Shown here in pieces: positions 50,591 through 57,993 of a DNA stretch of 64,000 nt. Within the stretch, counting starts at the first letter, position 1. The number at the start of each line of letters is the position of its first letter. A program made the position numbers and the translations under genes. The notes under the pieces were generated by a model. That model was not told where the DNA came from. It ran no database searches and saw only the letters and a program-made list of their open reading frames with translations. The DNA comes from Streptomyces katrae (lineage in GTDB: Bacteria; Actinomycetota; Actinomycetes; Streptomycetales; Streptomycetaceae), in the NCBI RefSeq assembly GCF_002028425.1, contig NZ_CP020042.1, forward strand, positions 2,418,001-2,482,000, written 5' to 3'.

Positions 50591-51910
50591 TCACCGGGTC
50601 CGGGCGGCGGCGGCACGCGCGATGGCGGCTCTGTAGTGCGCGGCGGTGCCTTCGGCGGCCTTGGCCCAGGTGAACCGGGCCAGCACCCGCTCCCGGCCGG
50701 CCGCTCCGAGCCGGACGCGCAGTTCCGCGTCGCCCAGCATCCGGCCCAGGGCCGCGGCCAGCGCTCCCGCGTCGCCGGGCGGCACGGCCAGGCAGGTCTC
50801 CCCGTCCGGGCCTGCCACCTCGGGGATGGCCCCGCCGGTGGTGGCGACGAGCGGGGTGCCGGTGGCCATGGCCTCGGCCGCGGGGAGCGAGAAGCCCTCG
50901 TAGAGGGAGGGCACGCAGGCCACCTGGGCGCTGCGCACGAGGTCGACCAGTTCGGCGTCGGTGATGCCCTTGACGAAGCGCACCGCGTCCTGGAGGTCGT
51001 ACTTCTCGATCGCGCGGGCGACCGGCCCGGTCTCGGCGCGCTTGCCGACGACGACGAGGTGCGCGTCGGGCTGCTCGGTGCGGAGCTTGGCGAGCGCCTC
51101 GACGAGGTGGACGAGCCCCTTGAGCGGGACGTCGGCGCTGGAGGTGGTCACGATCCGCCCGGGGACCTCGGCCACGGAGGGGTCGGGCGACCAGAGGTCG
51201 GTGTCGGCGCCGATGTGGACGACGTGGATGCGGTCGTCGCGGACACCGAGGTGTTCGGCGATCTCCTGCCGGGAGGAGCCGGAGACCGTGAGGACGGAGG
51301 GCAGGCGGCGGGCGACGCGGCCCTGCATGCGCGTGAACGCGTACCAGCGGCGCACGGAGGCGCGCTTCTTGCGGTCCTTGGCGGCGGCGAGGTCCAGCTT
51401 GCGGTCGACGGTGATGGGGTGGTGGATGGTCGTCACCAGCGGTGCGCCGAGGTCACCGAGCAGGCCGTAGCCGAGGGTCTGGTTGTCGTGGATGACGTCG
51501 AACTCGCCCGCGCGGGCCTGGAGATGGCGTCGGGCGCGGAGGGAGAAGGTCAGCGGCTCGGGAAAGCCGCCGGTCCACATCGTCGCGACCTCGAGGGCGT
51601 CGATCCAGTCCCGGTACTCGTCGCGCCCCGGTGTGCGGAACGGGTCGGGGCTGCGGTAGAGGTCCAGGCTCGGCAGCTCGGTGAGCGTGGCGCCGGTGTC
51701 GAGCACCGGGTAGGGCTGCGCGCCGATCACCTCGACGGAGTGGCCCAGCTTCACGAGCTCGCGGGAGAGGTGGCGGACGTAGACGCCCTGGCCGCCGCAG
51801 AACGGGTTCCCCTTATAGGTGAGGAGTGCGATGCGCATCGGGCGGTCGCCGTCGGCGGCGGAAGCCTCGACGGCCTCGAAAGGGCTCGTCACCACGGCCT
51901 CTGCGGTCAC
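50591..51910 (-). CDS. Glycosyltransferase family 4
   Basis: The 439-residue protein has two Rossmann domains. The N-terminal part holds GGQGVYVRHLSRELVKLGH and the middle has IHHPITVDRKL. The C-terminal part has TTSSADVPLKGL and VVGKRAETGPV, then VPSLYEGFSLPAAEAMATG, the E-x7-E motif of GT4 enzymes binding nucleotide-sugar. The start is GTG 51910 with GGGGGG upstream; an alternative ATG 72 nt downstream (51838) is also at the beginning of the conserved domain. It is divergent from kstR, and a KstR-type site lies 54 bp upstream. Confidence 0.9.
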   Translation of the reverse strand: MTAEAVVTSPFEAVEASAADGDRPMRIALLTYKGNPFCGGQGVYVRHLSRELVKLGHSVEVIGAQPYPVLDTGATLTELPSLDLYRSPDPFRTPGRDEYRDWIDALEVATMWTGGFPEPLTFSLRARRHLQARAGEFDVIHDNQTLGYGLLGDLGAPLVTTIHHPITVDRKLDLAAAKDRKKRASVRRWYAFTRMQGRVARRLPSVLTVSGSSRQEIAEHLGVRDDRIHVVHIGADTDLWSPDPSVAEVPGRIVTTSSADVPLKGLVHLVEALAKLRTEQPDAHLVVVGKRAETGPVARAIEKYDLQDAVRFVKGITDAELVDLVRSAQVACVPSLYEGFSLPAAEAMATGTPLVATTGGAIPEVAGPDGETCLAVPPGDAGALAAALGRMLGDAELRVRLGAAGRERVLARFTWAKAAEGTAAHYRAAIARAAAARTR

Positions 51911-51963
51911 TCTCGGCCCCCTTCTCCCTGCGCTGTCGCCGGAGCGTAACCGCTCGGATAATG

Positions 51964-51977
51964 TAGAACAAGTTTCA
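51964..51977. promoter_or_regulatory. KstR-type operator between kstR and the glycosyltransferase gene
   Basis: TAGAACAAGTTTCA fits T-nn-AAC-nn-GTT-nn-A at all fixed positions. It is 54 bp from the glycosyltransferase start and 183 bp from the kstR start. Autoregulation of kstR from such a site is known in mycobacteria; control of the glycosyltransferase is inferred. Confidence 0.8.
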
Positions 51978-52159
51978 GACTTGATCCGTCGAAGACCATT
52001 GAATCTACCGGCCGGAAACCACACCGTAAGAGGCGGAGCAGGTGATTCGCGCCACGGCTCGGACGCCTGACATGCTGACGTCCGGACCGTCACGGAACTT
52101 CCACCGGCCCATCCCGGAATCAGCCCCCGCAACGACACGGAACGCCAGGAACGGGACAC

Positions 52160-52801
52160 ATGACAGCGGAAGCGAAGGCCGTCACGAAACCGGCGACGAC
52201 GACCGGCCCGGCATCCCCTCCCCTGACCGAGCGCCAGGAGGCCCGGCGGCGCCGGATCCTCCACGCGAGCGCGCAACTGGCCAGCCGGGGCGGCTTCGAC
52301 GCGGTGCAGATGCGCGAGGTCGCGGAGTCCTCGCAGGTCGCGCTCGGAACGCTGTACCGCTACTTCCCGTCCAAGGTGCACCTGCTGGTCGCGACCATGC
52401 AGGACCAGCTCCAGCACCTGCACGCGACGCTGCGCAAGCGGCCGCCGGCGGGCGAGGAGCCGGCGGAGCGGGTGGCGGAGACCCTGATGCGGGCGTTCCG
52501 GGCGCTGCAGCGGGAACCGCACCTGGCGGACGCCATGGTCCGCGCCCTGACGTTCGCGGACCGCAGCGTCAGCCCGGAGGTGGACACGGTCTCGCGGCTG
52601 ACGACGGCCATCATCCTCGACGCGATGGGGCTGGAGGCCCCGCCGACGGCAGAGCAGTTGTCGGCGGTCCGCGTCATCGAACACACCTGGCACTCGGCGC
52701 TGATCACGTGGCTGTCGGGGAGGGCGTCGATCGCGCAGGTGAAGATAGACATCGAGACGGTGTGCCGGCTGATCGACCTGACGGCACCGGAAAAGGCCTG
52801 A
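52160..52801 (+). CDS. kstR: Cholesterol-catabolism transcriptional repressor KstR
   Basis: The 213-residue TetR-family protein is recognisable as KstR. The HTH region has GGFDAVQMREVAESSQVALG then TLYRYFPSKVHLLVATMQDQL. The C-terminal ligand-binding part includes KRPPAGEEPAERVAETLMRA, ADRSVSPEVDTVSRLTTAII and SAVRVIEHTWHSALITWLSG, all as in the mycobacterial repressor as I recall it. In mycobacteria it represses cholesterol catabolic genes and is released by steroid-CoA intermediates. Its operator T-nn-AAC-nn-GTT-nn-A occurs at three sites in this window plus one near match. It lies divergent from a GT4/methyltransferase operon. Confidence 0.93.
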   Translation: MTAEAKAVTKPATTTGPASPPLTERQEARRRRILHASAQLASRGGFDAVQMREVAESSQVALGTLYRYFPSKVHLLVATMQDQLQHLHATLRKRPPAGEEPAERVAETLMRAFRALQREPHLADAMVRALTFADRSVSPEVDTVSRLTTAIILDAMGLEAPPTAEQLSAVRVIEHTWHSALITWLSGRASIAQVKIDIETVCRLIDLTAPEKA

Positions 52802-53003
52802 ACGGGTTGTCGGGCGGCCGGGTCGTGGCTGGGCGGTCTCAGGGAATCGTCATCCGGGGCCGGGGGCGCCCCAGATCGCTACGCGCTTCTCTCGGTTCGG
52901 CGTCCGCAGCCCGTCTGCGGCTGATACCCGCGCCTGATGACGAACAGAGCGGCATCGGGGACCGATGGACATCTCCGCCCACGGACCCTGGCCGGGCCCC
53001 CCG

Positions 53004-53774
53004 CTAGGCGTCGAAGTCGTATTCCAGGACGTAGGACGCCGAGTCCAGGGTCGTGTCGTTGACCTCGACGGGGCGGCCGCCCTCGGCGAAGGCCGTGCGG
53101 ACGATCTGGATGACGGGCGTGCCCAGGGTGAGCGACAGCCGGTCGGCCTCGTCCGCCGACGGCATGCGGCAGCGGATCTCCTCACGGAAGTGGACCGGGG
53201 CGTACCCGAGGTCCGTCAGCCGTGCGTAGATGCCTCCCGGGCCGGGGTCGGTCCGGGTGATGGCGGAGTCGGCGACGAGGGTCGAGGGGAGGTACGACGT
53301 CGCGATGAGCACCGGCTTGCCGTCGAGCACGAAGCGGCGGCTGCGGGCCCAGACCTGGTCGCCGGAGGTGATGCCGAGCGCCTCGGCAACGCGGTCGTCG
53401 GCTTGCTGCTCGTGTACGTCGATCTGGTCGACTAGGAGCTCACGGTCATCGGTGTCGGCCGACCAGATGGAACGGCCCGAACCCCACTGCTCCTGTGCCA
53501 ACCGCTCGATACCGCGCCGCCGCAGGGGCTTGAAGGCGCGGACGAAGACACCGGCGCCCTTGCGCGCTTCGACGAGGCCTTCGTTCTGCAGAACCCCGAG
53601 GGCCTGGCGCGCGGTCATGCGGGCGACGTCGTACGTGGCCATGAGGTCGTTCTCGCCGGGCAGTCGGTCACCAGGGCCGTACTCGCCCGACCGGATGGCC
53701 GCCTTCAACGCATCGGCGATCCGCTGGTACTTCGGCTGGCGGGAACTTCCCTGGCTGGTCATCGAACTGATCAC
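53004..53774 (-). CDS. GntR-family (HutC-type) transcriptional regulator
   Basis: The 256-residue protein has a GntR winged helix (KYQRIADALKAAIRSGEYGPG, ENDLMATYDVARMTARQALGVL) followed by a UbiC-like UTRA domain (residues about 100-250; ...TSYLPSTLVADSAI...PVHFREEIRCRMPSADEADRL...GTPVIQIVRTAFA). HutC-type effectors are usually small acids or sugars; none can be inferred here. GTG 53774 has AGGAG 5 nt upstream; ATG 53762 is an alternative. A TCTCTAGACA site is 10 bp upstream, and a related palindrome lies further on, near the divergent small genes. Confidence 0.9.
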   Translation of the reverse strand: MISSMTSQGSSRQPKYQRIADALKAAIRSGEYGPGDRLPGENDLMATYDVARMTARQALGVLQNEGLVEARKGAGVFVRAFKPLRRRGIERLAQEQWGSGRSIWSADTDDRELLVDQIDVHEQQADDRVAEALGITSGDQVWARSRRFVLDGKPVLIATSYLPSTLVADSAITRTDPGPGGIYARLTDLGYAPVHFREEIRCRMPSADEADRLSLTLGTPVIQIVRTAFAEGGRPVEVNDTTLDSASYVLEYDFDA

Positions 53775-53783
53775 TCCCTCTCC

Positions 53784-53793
53784 TCTCTAGACA
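53784..53793. promoter_or_regulatory. TCTCTAGACA site, candidate GntR operator 1
   Basis: It matches the palindrome TCTCTAGAGA at 53863 except for its last three positions (8 of 10). It is placed 10 bp upstream of the GntR start. The assignment is inferred from position and similarity. Confidence 0.5.
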
Positions 53794-53862
53794 CCCTAGG
53801 CCCAGCGGCAGACCGCTGCACTCAGGGGTGCTGCGGCCTCTTCGCACCCCGATCGAGTGGCT

Positions 53863-53872
53863 TCTCTAGAGA
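53863..53872. promoter_or_regulatory. TCTCTAGAGA palindrome, candidate GntR operator 2
   Basis: A perfect 10-bp palindrome 40 bp upstream of the small gene at 53912 and 89 bp from the GntR start. Together with the similar site at 53784 it suggests a shared, divergently acting operator pair. Confidence 0.5.
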
Positions 53873-53911
53873 GGCACCCGCCTGGCTTTCCCCCTGAGAG
53901 GAGTGATCCCA

Positions 53912-54052
53912 ATGCGGCAGATTCCGGTCGAGGCGGAGACGCCTGAGGTGCACAGCCCTCCCTACGCCACGCCCAGCGCCGATCTGCTGGACCGTGTGCT
54001 GGCCGGGTGGGAGCGCTTCGTCGACACCTTCGAGGAAACGGTCGATGAATGA
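53912..54052 (+). CDS. Small acidic protein (46 aa)
   Basis: The product begins MRQIPVEAETPEVHSPPY and ends LAGWERFVDTFEETVDE. GAGAGGAGTG precedes the ATG by 7 nt, so the frame is well supported. It overlaps the next small gene by 8 bp. It is acidic with an amphipathic C-terminal helix and no known domain. Gene pairs like this beside HutC-type GntR genes occur in Streptomyces chromosomes; the role is unknown. Confidence 0.65.
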   Translation: MRQIPVEAETPEVHSPPYATPSADLLDRVLAGWERFVDTFEETVDE

Positions 54053-54254
54053 GGGCTACGCGTACCTGCTGCGCCGTCGGGTGCGGGACATCCCGTCCGG
54101 TGTCGAGGGGGTGCTGATGGCCGTGATCAACGAGGACGTCTCGGACTTCGCCGGATGCGAGCGGTGGGTGGAACTGGCTTACATCCGCGACGCGTCGGGC
54201 CGTGAGTTCAGCACCGCCGTCGGGAACGTCGAAGCCGGCGAATGGACGGATTGA
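54045..54254 (+). CDS. Small conserved protein (69 aa)
   Basis: The product begins MNEGYAYLLRRRVRDIPSGV. It overlaps the stop of the previous gene by 8 bp, so it is translated through coupling. The sequence alternates strands (EGVLMAVINEDVSDFAGCERWVE, REFSTAVGNVEAGEWTD), suggesting a small beta-rich protein. I recognise no family. The next gene converges on it. Confidence 0.65.
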   Translation: MNEGYAYLLRRRVRDIPSGVEGVLMAVINEDVSDFAGCERWVELAYIRDASGREFSTAVGNVEAGEWTD

Positions 54255-54297
54255 AGCCCCTGGCGGCGCTGCCGCCAGGGCGGGATCGGAGTCGGGG

Positions 54298-55035
54298 TCA
54301 GTCCGTCGTGCGGCGGAGGGTCAGGGTGGCGAAGCCCCAGGTGTCGCGGTAGGTGCGGAGCCAGTCGGTGCGGCGGGTGGTGGCCCAGGTCAGGATCTCG
54401 GGGCTGTCCGGGTGGGTGGGGTGGTCCAGGGCCCAGTCGGCGAGGGTGCCCCAGTTGGACCACTCGTAGTCGTCCAGTTCCTGGCGGGTGCTGGTGTGGC
54501 CCTGGACGGGGGTCCAGCCGGCGGCGGTGATGCGGTCGATCGTGGTCGGGAGGTCGGCGAAGTCGCCCAGCATGTCCACCGCTTCGGGGGTGGGGGTGCG
54601 TTCCCAGATGCCCTCGCCGATCAGGACGCGGCCGCCGGGGGCCAGGTGGGTGCGGGCGGCTTCGAGGGTGGGGAGGAGGCCGCCGAGGGCGTGGGTGGAG
54701 CCGACGCAGAGGATCAGGTCGAAGGGGTGGGAAGGGGTGAAGTCCTCGGCCCTTTGGTGGTGGAGGGTCAGGCGGTCGGAGACGTCGAGGGCCTTTGCCC
54801 TGTGGCGGGCATCCGTCAGGTCGGACTCCGAGATGTCCACGCCCTCGGCGTGGACGTTCGGGTGCGTGGTGAGGGCGCGCAGGAGCCATTCCGCGCTGCC
54901 GCAGCCGAGGTCCAGGACGCGTTCGTCGCCGCGCGGGAGGGCGTCGGCGAGGAGGCGGGTCACCGAGTCGTCGTTGAGGGGGGACTTTATGGGGTGGTGG
55001 GTATGGGCGAGCTTCGAGATCTGTTCACGGTTCAC
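54298..55035 (-). CDS. Class I SAM-dependent methyltransferase
   Basis: The 245-residue protein has motif I VLDLGCGSAEWLLRALTT, AEGVDISESDLTDAR for motif II, and DLILCVGSTHALGGL plus LAPGGRVLIGEGIWER for the downstream motifs. The Asp in EGVDIS binds the SAM ribose. The C-terminal Asp/Trp-rich region (ELDDYEWSNWGTLADWALDHP) may form the substrate cap. Substrate unknown. It starts at GTG, with a hairpin just upstream separating it from the DUF1059 gene. Confidence 0.88.
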   Translation of the reverse strand: MNREQISKLAHTHHPIKSPLNDDSVTRLLADALPRGDERVLDLGCGSAEWLLRALTTHPNVHAEGVDISESDLTDARHRAKALDVSDRLTLHHQRAEDFTPSHPFDLILCVGSTHALGGLLPTLEAARTHLAPGGRVLIGEGIWERTPTPEAVDMLGDFADLPTTIDRITAAGWTPVQGHTSTRQELDDYEWSNWGTLADWALDHPTHPDSPEILTWATTRRTDWLRTYRDTWGFATLTLRRTTD

Positions 55036-55098
55036 CCGGCGCAGCCTTGCAGGGAGGCGATGCGCTCGCAGCTCGTTTTTTGCGTGGGCGTCGGTGGA

Positions 55099-55150
55099 CC
55101 GGCGGCTTCCTCCTGATCCCGTGGATTCACGGGATCAGGGAGGCTGCCGG
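55099..55150 (-). terminator. Hairpin downstream of the DUF1059 gene
   Basis: CTGATCCCGTG and CACGGGATCAG form an 11-bp stem with a GATT loop, extended outward by partial complementarity (CCGGCGGCTTCCTC with GGAGGCTGCCGG). It lies just beyond the stop of the leftward DUF1059 gene. Confidence 0.75.
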
Positions 55151-55161
55151 TCCGGGCGGGG

Positions 55162-55353
55162 TCAGGCGGGCTGGGCGACCTCGGGCTTCAGCATGCCGCG
55201 CAGTGCGTCGCGGAACTCCTGGCTGTCCTCCTCGCCGTGCACGGCGACCGCGTGCTGGACGGCCGCGCCCATGACCTCGTCTTCCTCGCCGATGATCACC
55301 AGGGTGCACCCGACCTCGCTGGGGTACTCCCTGCAGTCCATGACCTTGCGCAT
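55162..55353 (-). CDS. DUF1059 family small protein
   Basis: The 63-residue protein begins MRKVMDCREYPSEVGCTLVI, the DUF1059 signature (xKVMDCRxxPSE.GCT). AGGAGGTGCG lies 3 nt upstream, an exceptionally strong ribosome site. DUF1059 proteins are small, acidic and of unknown function; the two Cys residues are conserved. It is transcribed away from the secreted protease gene. Confidence 0.85.
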   Translation of the reverse strand: MRKVMDCREYPSEVGCTLVIIGEEDEVMGAAVQHAVAVHGEEDSQEFRDALRGMLKPEVAQPA

Positions 55354-55423
55354 AACGCACCTCCTAGCGGTCATACCGTCCACGATCCTCCCTTCCCGGC
55401 CGGTAGGGAAGCCGGGCCGGCGG

Positions 55424-57631
55424 TCAGCTGCCGCCGGGCTGGAGGACGCCGTTGACGGTGAGGCGGTAGGGCGCCGCGATCTTGATTGATTCGGTGGGTT
55501 CGTAGTGGTCGATGATCGCGAAGACCGTTTTGGCCTGTGTGCCCAGCAGGCGGCGCAGGCGGCGTTGGTCGAGGGCCCCGTGGTGGTTGGCGTCCAGGGG
55601 GACGTCGGCGGTCCAGGCGTGCTGGTGGTCGTCGGTGTAGGCGACGAGGCGCAGGCTGATGCCGGGGATCGTGTGGATCTGGTAGCTGCTGATCGTCTGC
55701 CATCCGGCGAGGGAGGAGCCGTCGGAGACCAGGGTGGCGCCGGACTTGATGTTGTCGATCCACAGGCCGGGCTGGATCACGCTGGCGTCGGTCTTGTAGC
55801 GGAAGGCGACGAGTACGGTCCGGCCGGCCAGGTCGGAGAGGTCGATGCTCTGGTGGGTCCAGCCGCCCGAGTCACCGGTGAATCCGGGGAGCAGGGCCGC
55901 GATGTCGGATGCCGCATCGCCGTTCAGGGTGGTGACCATGCCGGCGCTGCGGCGGGAGGTGAAGGTGGCGCCGCCGTCGGTGGAGACCTGGACCGCGCCG
56001 AGGTCGTAGCCGGGCTCGATGTCCCAGCGGGCGTCGAAGGTGAGGGTGGGGTCGGCCGGGTCGACCGTGATCTCGCGGACGATGCTGCGGTCGATGCTGA
56101 CCTCGTCGCCAGGGGGGCCCGAGTAGAGGGCGGGGTCGCCGGGTGCGTGGCCGTCCGGGTCTACGGTCCACTCGACCGGGCGGGTCGGGTAGACGAGTGG
56201 TGCCTCGAAGTCCAGGCTCCGCAGGGCGGATGCCGTCAGGGGCCTGCCGGAGGCGTCGCGGAGGCGGACGAAGTCGGCGCCGTTGGAGGGGGCGCCGGGG
56301 CGGGCGTAGGCGAAGGGGGTGTCGAGGTTGACGGTGGAGTGGAGCGCCTTCGCCCGGAAGCGGCGGGGGTCGGCTCCGGTGAGTTCGGCGCCGTCGTCGA
56401 GGATGCCGTCGAGGGCCGCCGTGGTGGACCAGTCGCGCAGGAGGGCGAAGGGGTCCTCGTGCGCTCCGTGCCGGGCCAGGGTCTTGGCGAGGCGCTCGAA
56501 GCCGGAGCCGCCGCCTGCGTAGAGGAGGTCCCTGACGAAGCCGTGTCCGTGGCGTTCGGAGAGGGTGTGGATCATGACCTCGGAGGCTCCGTAGTCGCAC
56601 AGGAAGCTCTGTCCCGGGTCGGGCCAGAGCGTGAGCGAGTTCTCGGGTCCTCCGTTGCGGTCGCCGTACGGGTCGGTGTACCCGGCGGGGAACATGGCCC
56701 TCTGGCGGCCCTGGAAGCAGCCGATCTTGAGGTTCTTGAGGGCGTCCTCGGAGCGGTCGTCGTAGCCGACCAGCCACCTGGCCCATTCGGCCGTGCCCTC
56801 GATGGTCCAGTTGGCGCCGTTGGGGTCCTGCGCGCCGCTGTACCAGAGCACGTGGTTGTACTCGTGGGCGAGCAGGCCCTCGATGTAGTTCGGCATCGGG
56901 AAGCCTTCCCAGATGCGGCACGGGCTGCCGCCCAGGTTGGCCGGCCTGGCGCCGAGCATGGTCTTCCAGCCCGCGGCCTCGATGATGAGGATGTTGCGGT
57001 CCGTCGCGTCGACGTCGGCGCTGATGAACTCGCCGCCGGACGCGATGTTGTCGACGAGCACGACGACGCGGTCGCCCTTGCCGCGCCAGGCGTCCGGCGG
57101 GATGCTCGGGTCGAGCAGCTCCGGCTTGGCGTGGCTGCCGTCGCGGGGCCTCGGCACGCCGAACACCTTGGCCTCGCGCGGGCGGATCACGTGCTCGAAC
57201 TGTTCGCCCAGGTAGCGCAGCTGCGGGTCGGTGATCACGAGGTCGTCGGCGTTCGAGCTGCTGCAGTCGTCCGTGTCCACCGGCAGGTCGCCGGTGGGGA
57301 CCCAGATCTCGGCGTGCTCGGTGACGGCGCGCAGCCGGAACTCCCGCAGCACGGTCTGCTGCGACCAGTCGACGGTCGGCCAGGTGCGGAGCGTGCCGAG
57401 CCTGGCCTCGCCGCCCCCGTAGCGGCCCGTCTTCGCCTGCTGGGACAGCCGGGGTGAATGGTGGCGCTTGTGGTGGACCGAGTGCCGGTGCTCGCGGTTC
57501 GGCCGGGGCTGGGGCTGGGGGGTGGCCTGGGCCGGGGCGGATGGGAGGGCCCAGGTCAGCAGGAGTGCGGTCAGGACCAGGGGCCACCACGCGGTGCGTC
57601 TGCGCGCGGTGGACGGGGCGGGCGGGCGCAT
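55424..57631 (-). CDS. Secreted zinc metalloprotease (immune inhibitor A-related, HEYNH)
   Basis: The 735-residue protein has a signal peptide (RRRTAWWPLVLTALLLTWALPSAPAQA; cleavage near residue 36) and a His/Pro-rich spacer. The catalytic core has HEYNHVLWYSG followed by WTIEGTAEW, that is HExxH plus a downstream glutamate motif. The C-terminal half holds MAM-like/IAA beta domains (FDARWDIEPGYDLGAVQVSTDGG, VLVAFRYKTDASVIQPGLWIDN). It is likely secreted and calcium/zinc dependent; substrates unknown. ATG 57631 was chosen since it begins the signal sequence. Confidence 0.9.
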   Translation of the reverse strand: MRPPAPSTARRRTAWWPLVLTALLLTWALPSAPAQATPQPQPRPNREHRHSVHHKRHHSPRLSQQAKTGRYGGGEARLGTLRTWPTVDWSQQTVLREFRLRAVTEHAEIWVPTGDLPVDTDDCSSSNADDLVITDPQLRYLGEQFEHVIRPREAKVFGVPRPRDGSHAKPELLDPSIPPDAWRGKGDRVVVLVDNIASGGEFISADVDATDRNILIIEAAGWKTMLGARPANLGGSPCRIWEGFPMPNYIEGLLAHEYNHVLWYSGAQDPNGANWTIEGTAEWARWLVGYDDRSEDALKNLKIGCFQGRQRAMFPAGYTDPYGDRNGGPENSLTLWPDPGQSFLCDYGASEVMIHTLSERHGHGFVRDLLYAGGGSGFERLAKTLARHGAHEDPFALLRDWSTTAALDGILDDGAELTGADPRRFRAKALHSTVNLDTPFAYARPGAPSNGADFVRLRDASGRPLTASALRSLDFEAPLVYPTRPVEWTVDPDGHAPGDPALYSGPPGDEVSIDRSIVREITVDPADPTLTFDARWDIEPGYDLGAVQVSTDGGATFTSRRSAGMVTTLNGDAASDIAALLPGFTGDSGGWTHQSIDLSDLAGRTVLVAFRYKTDASVIQPGLWIDNIKSGATLVSDGSSLAGWQTISSYQIHTIPGISLRLVAYTDDHQHAWTADVPLDANHHGALDQRRLRRLLGTQAKTVFAIIDHYEPTESIKIAAPYRLTVNGVLQPGGS

Positions 57632-57756
57632 CGGTCTTCTTCCGGAGCAGTGGAAGGGGATGATGCGACAAGTTAGCGAAACGGGATATTCCGGTCGGGC
57701 ATGTCGGGTGGTGCGGCATGTCGGGCCGGAGCCGGGCGGCCCCGGCCCTCCTGCCG

Positions 57757-57993
57757 TCAGTCCTCCGGCGGGAACACCGGCTCCCCCGTGGCCGCGAGGG
57801 TGATCAGGATGGCCTCCACCGGGCAGCCCTCCGCCGCCGTGAGGGTGGGTTCGTTGGCGTCCGTCTCCGGGGTGCGGGGGTGGGACTGGCGGGCGGAGTC
57901 GAGGGTGAAGGCGTCCGGGGCGTGGTTCACGCACATGCCCGAGCCGATGCAGACGCCCCGGTCCACCTCGACCTGCCAGCGGTCGCCCATCAC
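57757..57993 (-). CDS. Ferredoxin, [3Fe-4S]/[4Fe-4S] type
   Basis: The 78-residue protein has WQVEVDRGVCIGSGMCVNHAPDAF at its start. The Cys pattern C-x5-C and the distal C-P (EGCPVEAI) are typical of ferredoxins that partner cytochrome P450s in Streptomyces. It is coupled to the upstream aldehyde dehydrogenase by GTGA overlap and could serve the P450 at 34.9 kb. GTG 57993 is the likely start; ATG 57990 is equally possible. Confidence 0.9.
   Translation of the reverse strand: MMGDRWQVEVDRGVCIGSGMCVNHAPDAFTLDSARQSHPRTPETDANEPTLTAAEGCPVEAILITLAATGEPVFPPED

Noticed and set aside
55505..57457. 650-codon plus-strand frame antisense to the secreted metalloprotease
   Set aside because: No domain, Gly/Val-rich shadow composition; the minus-strand protease has a signal peptide and a zinc motif.
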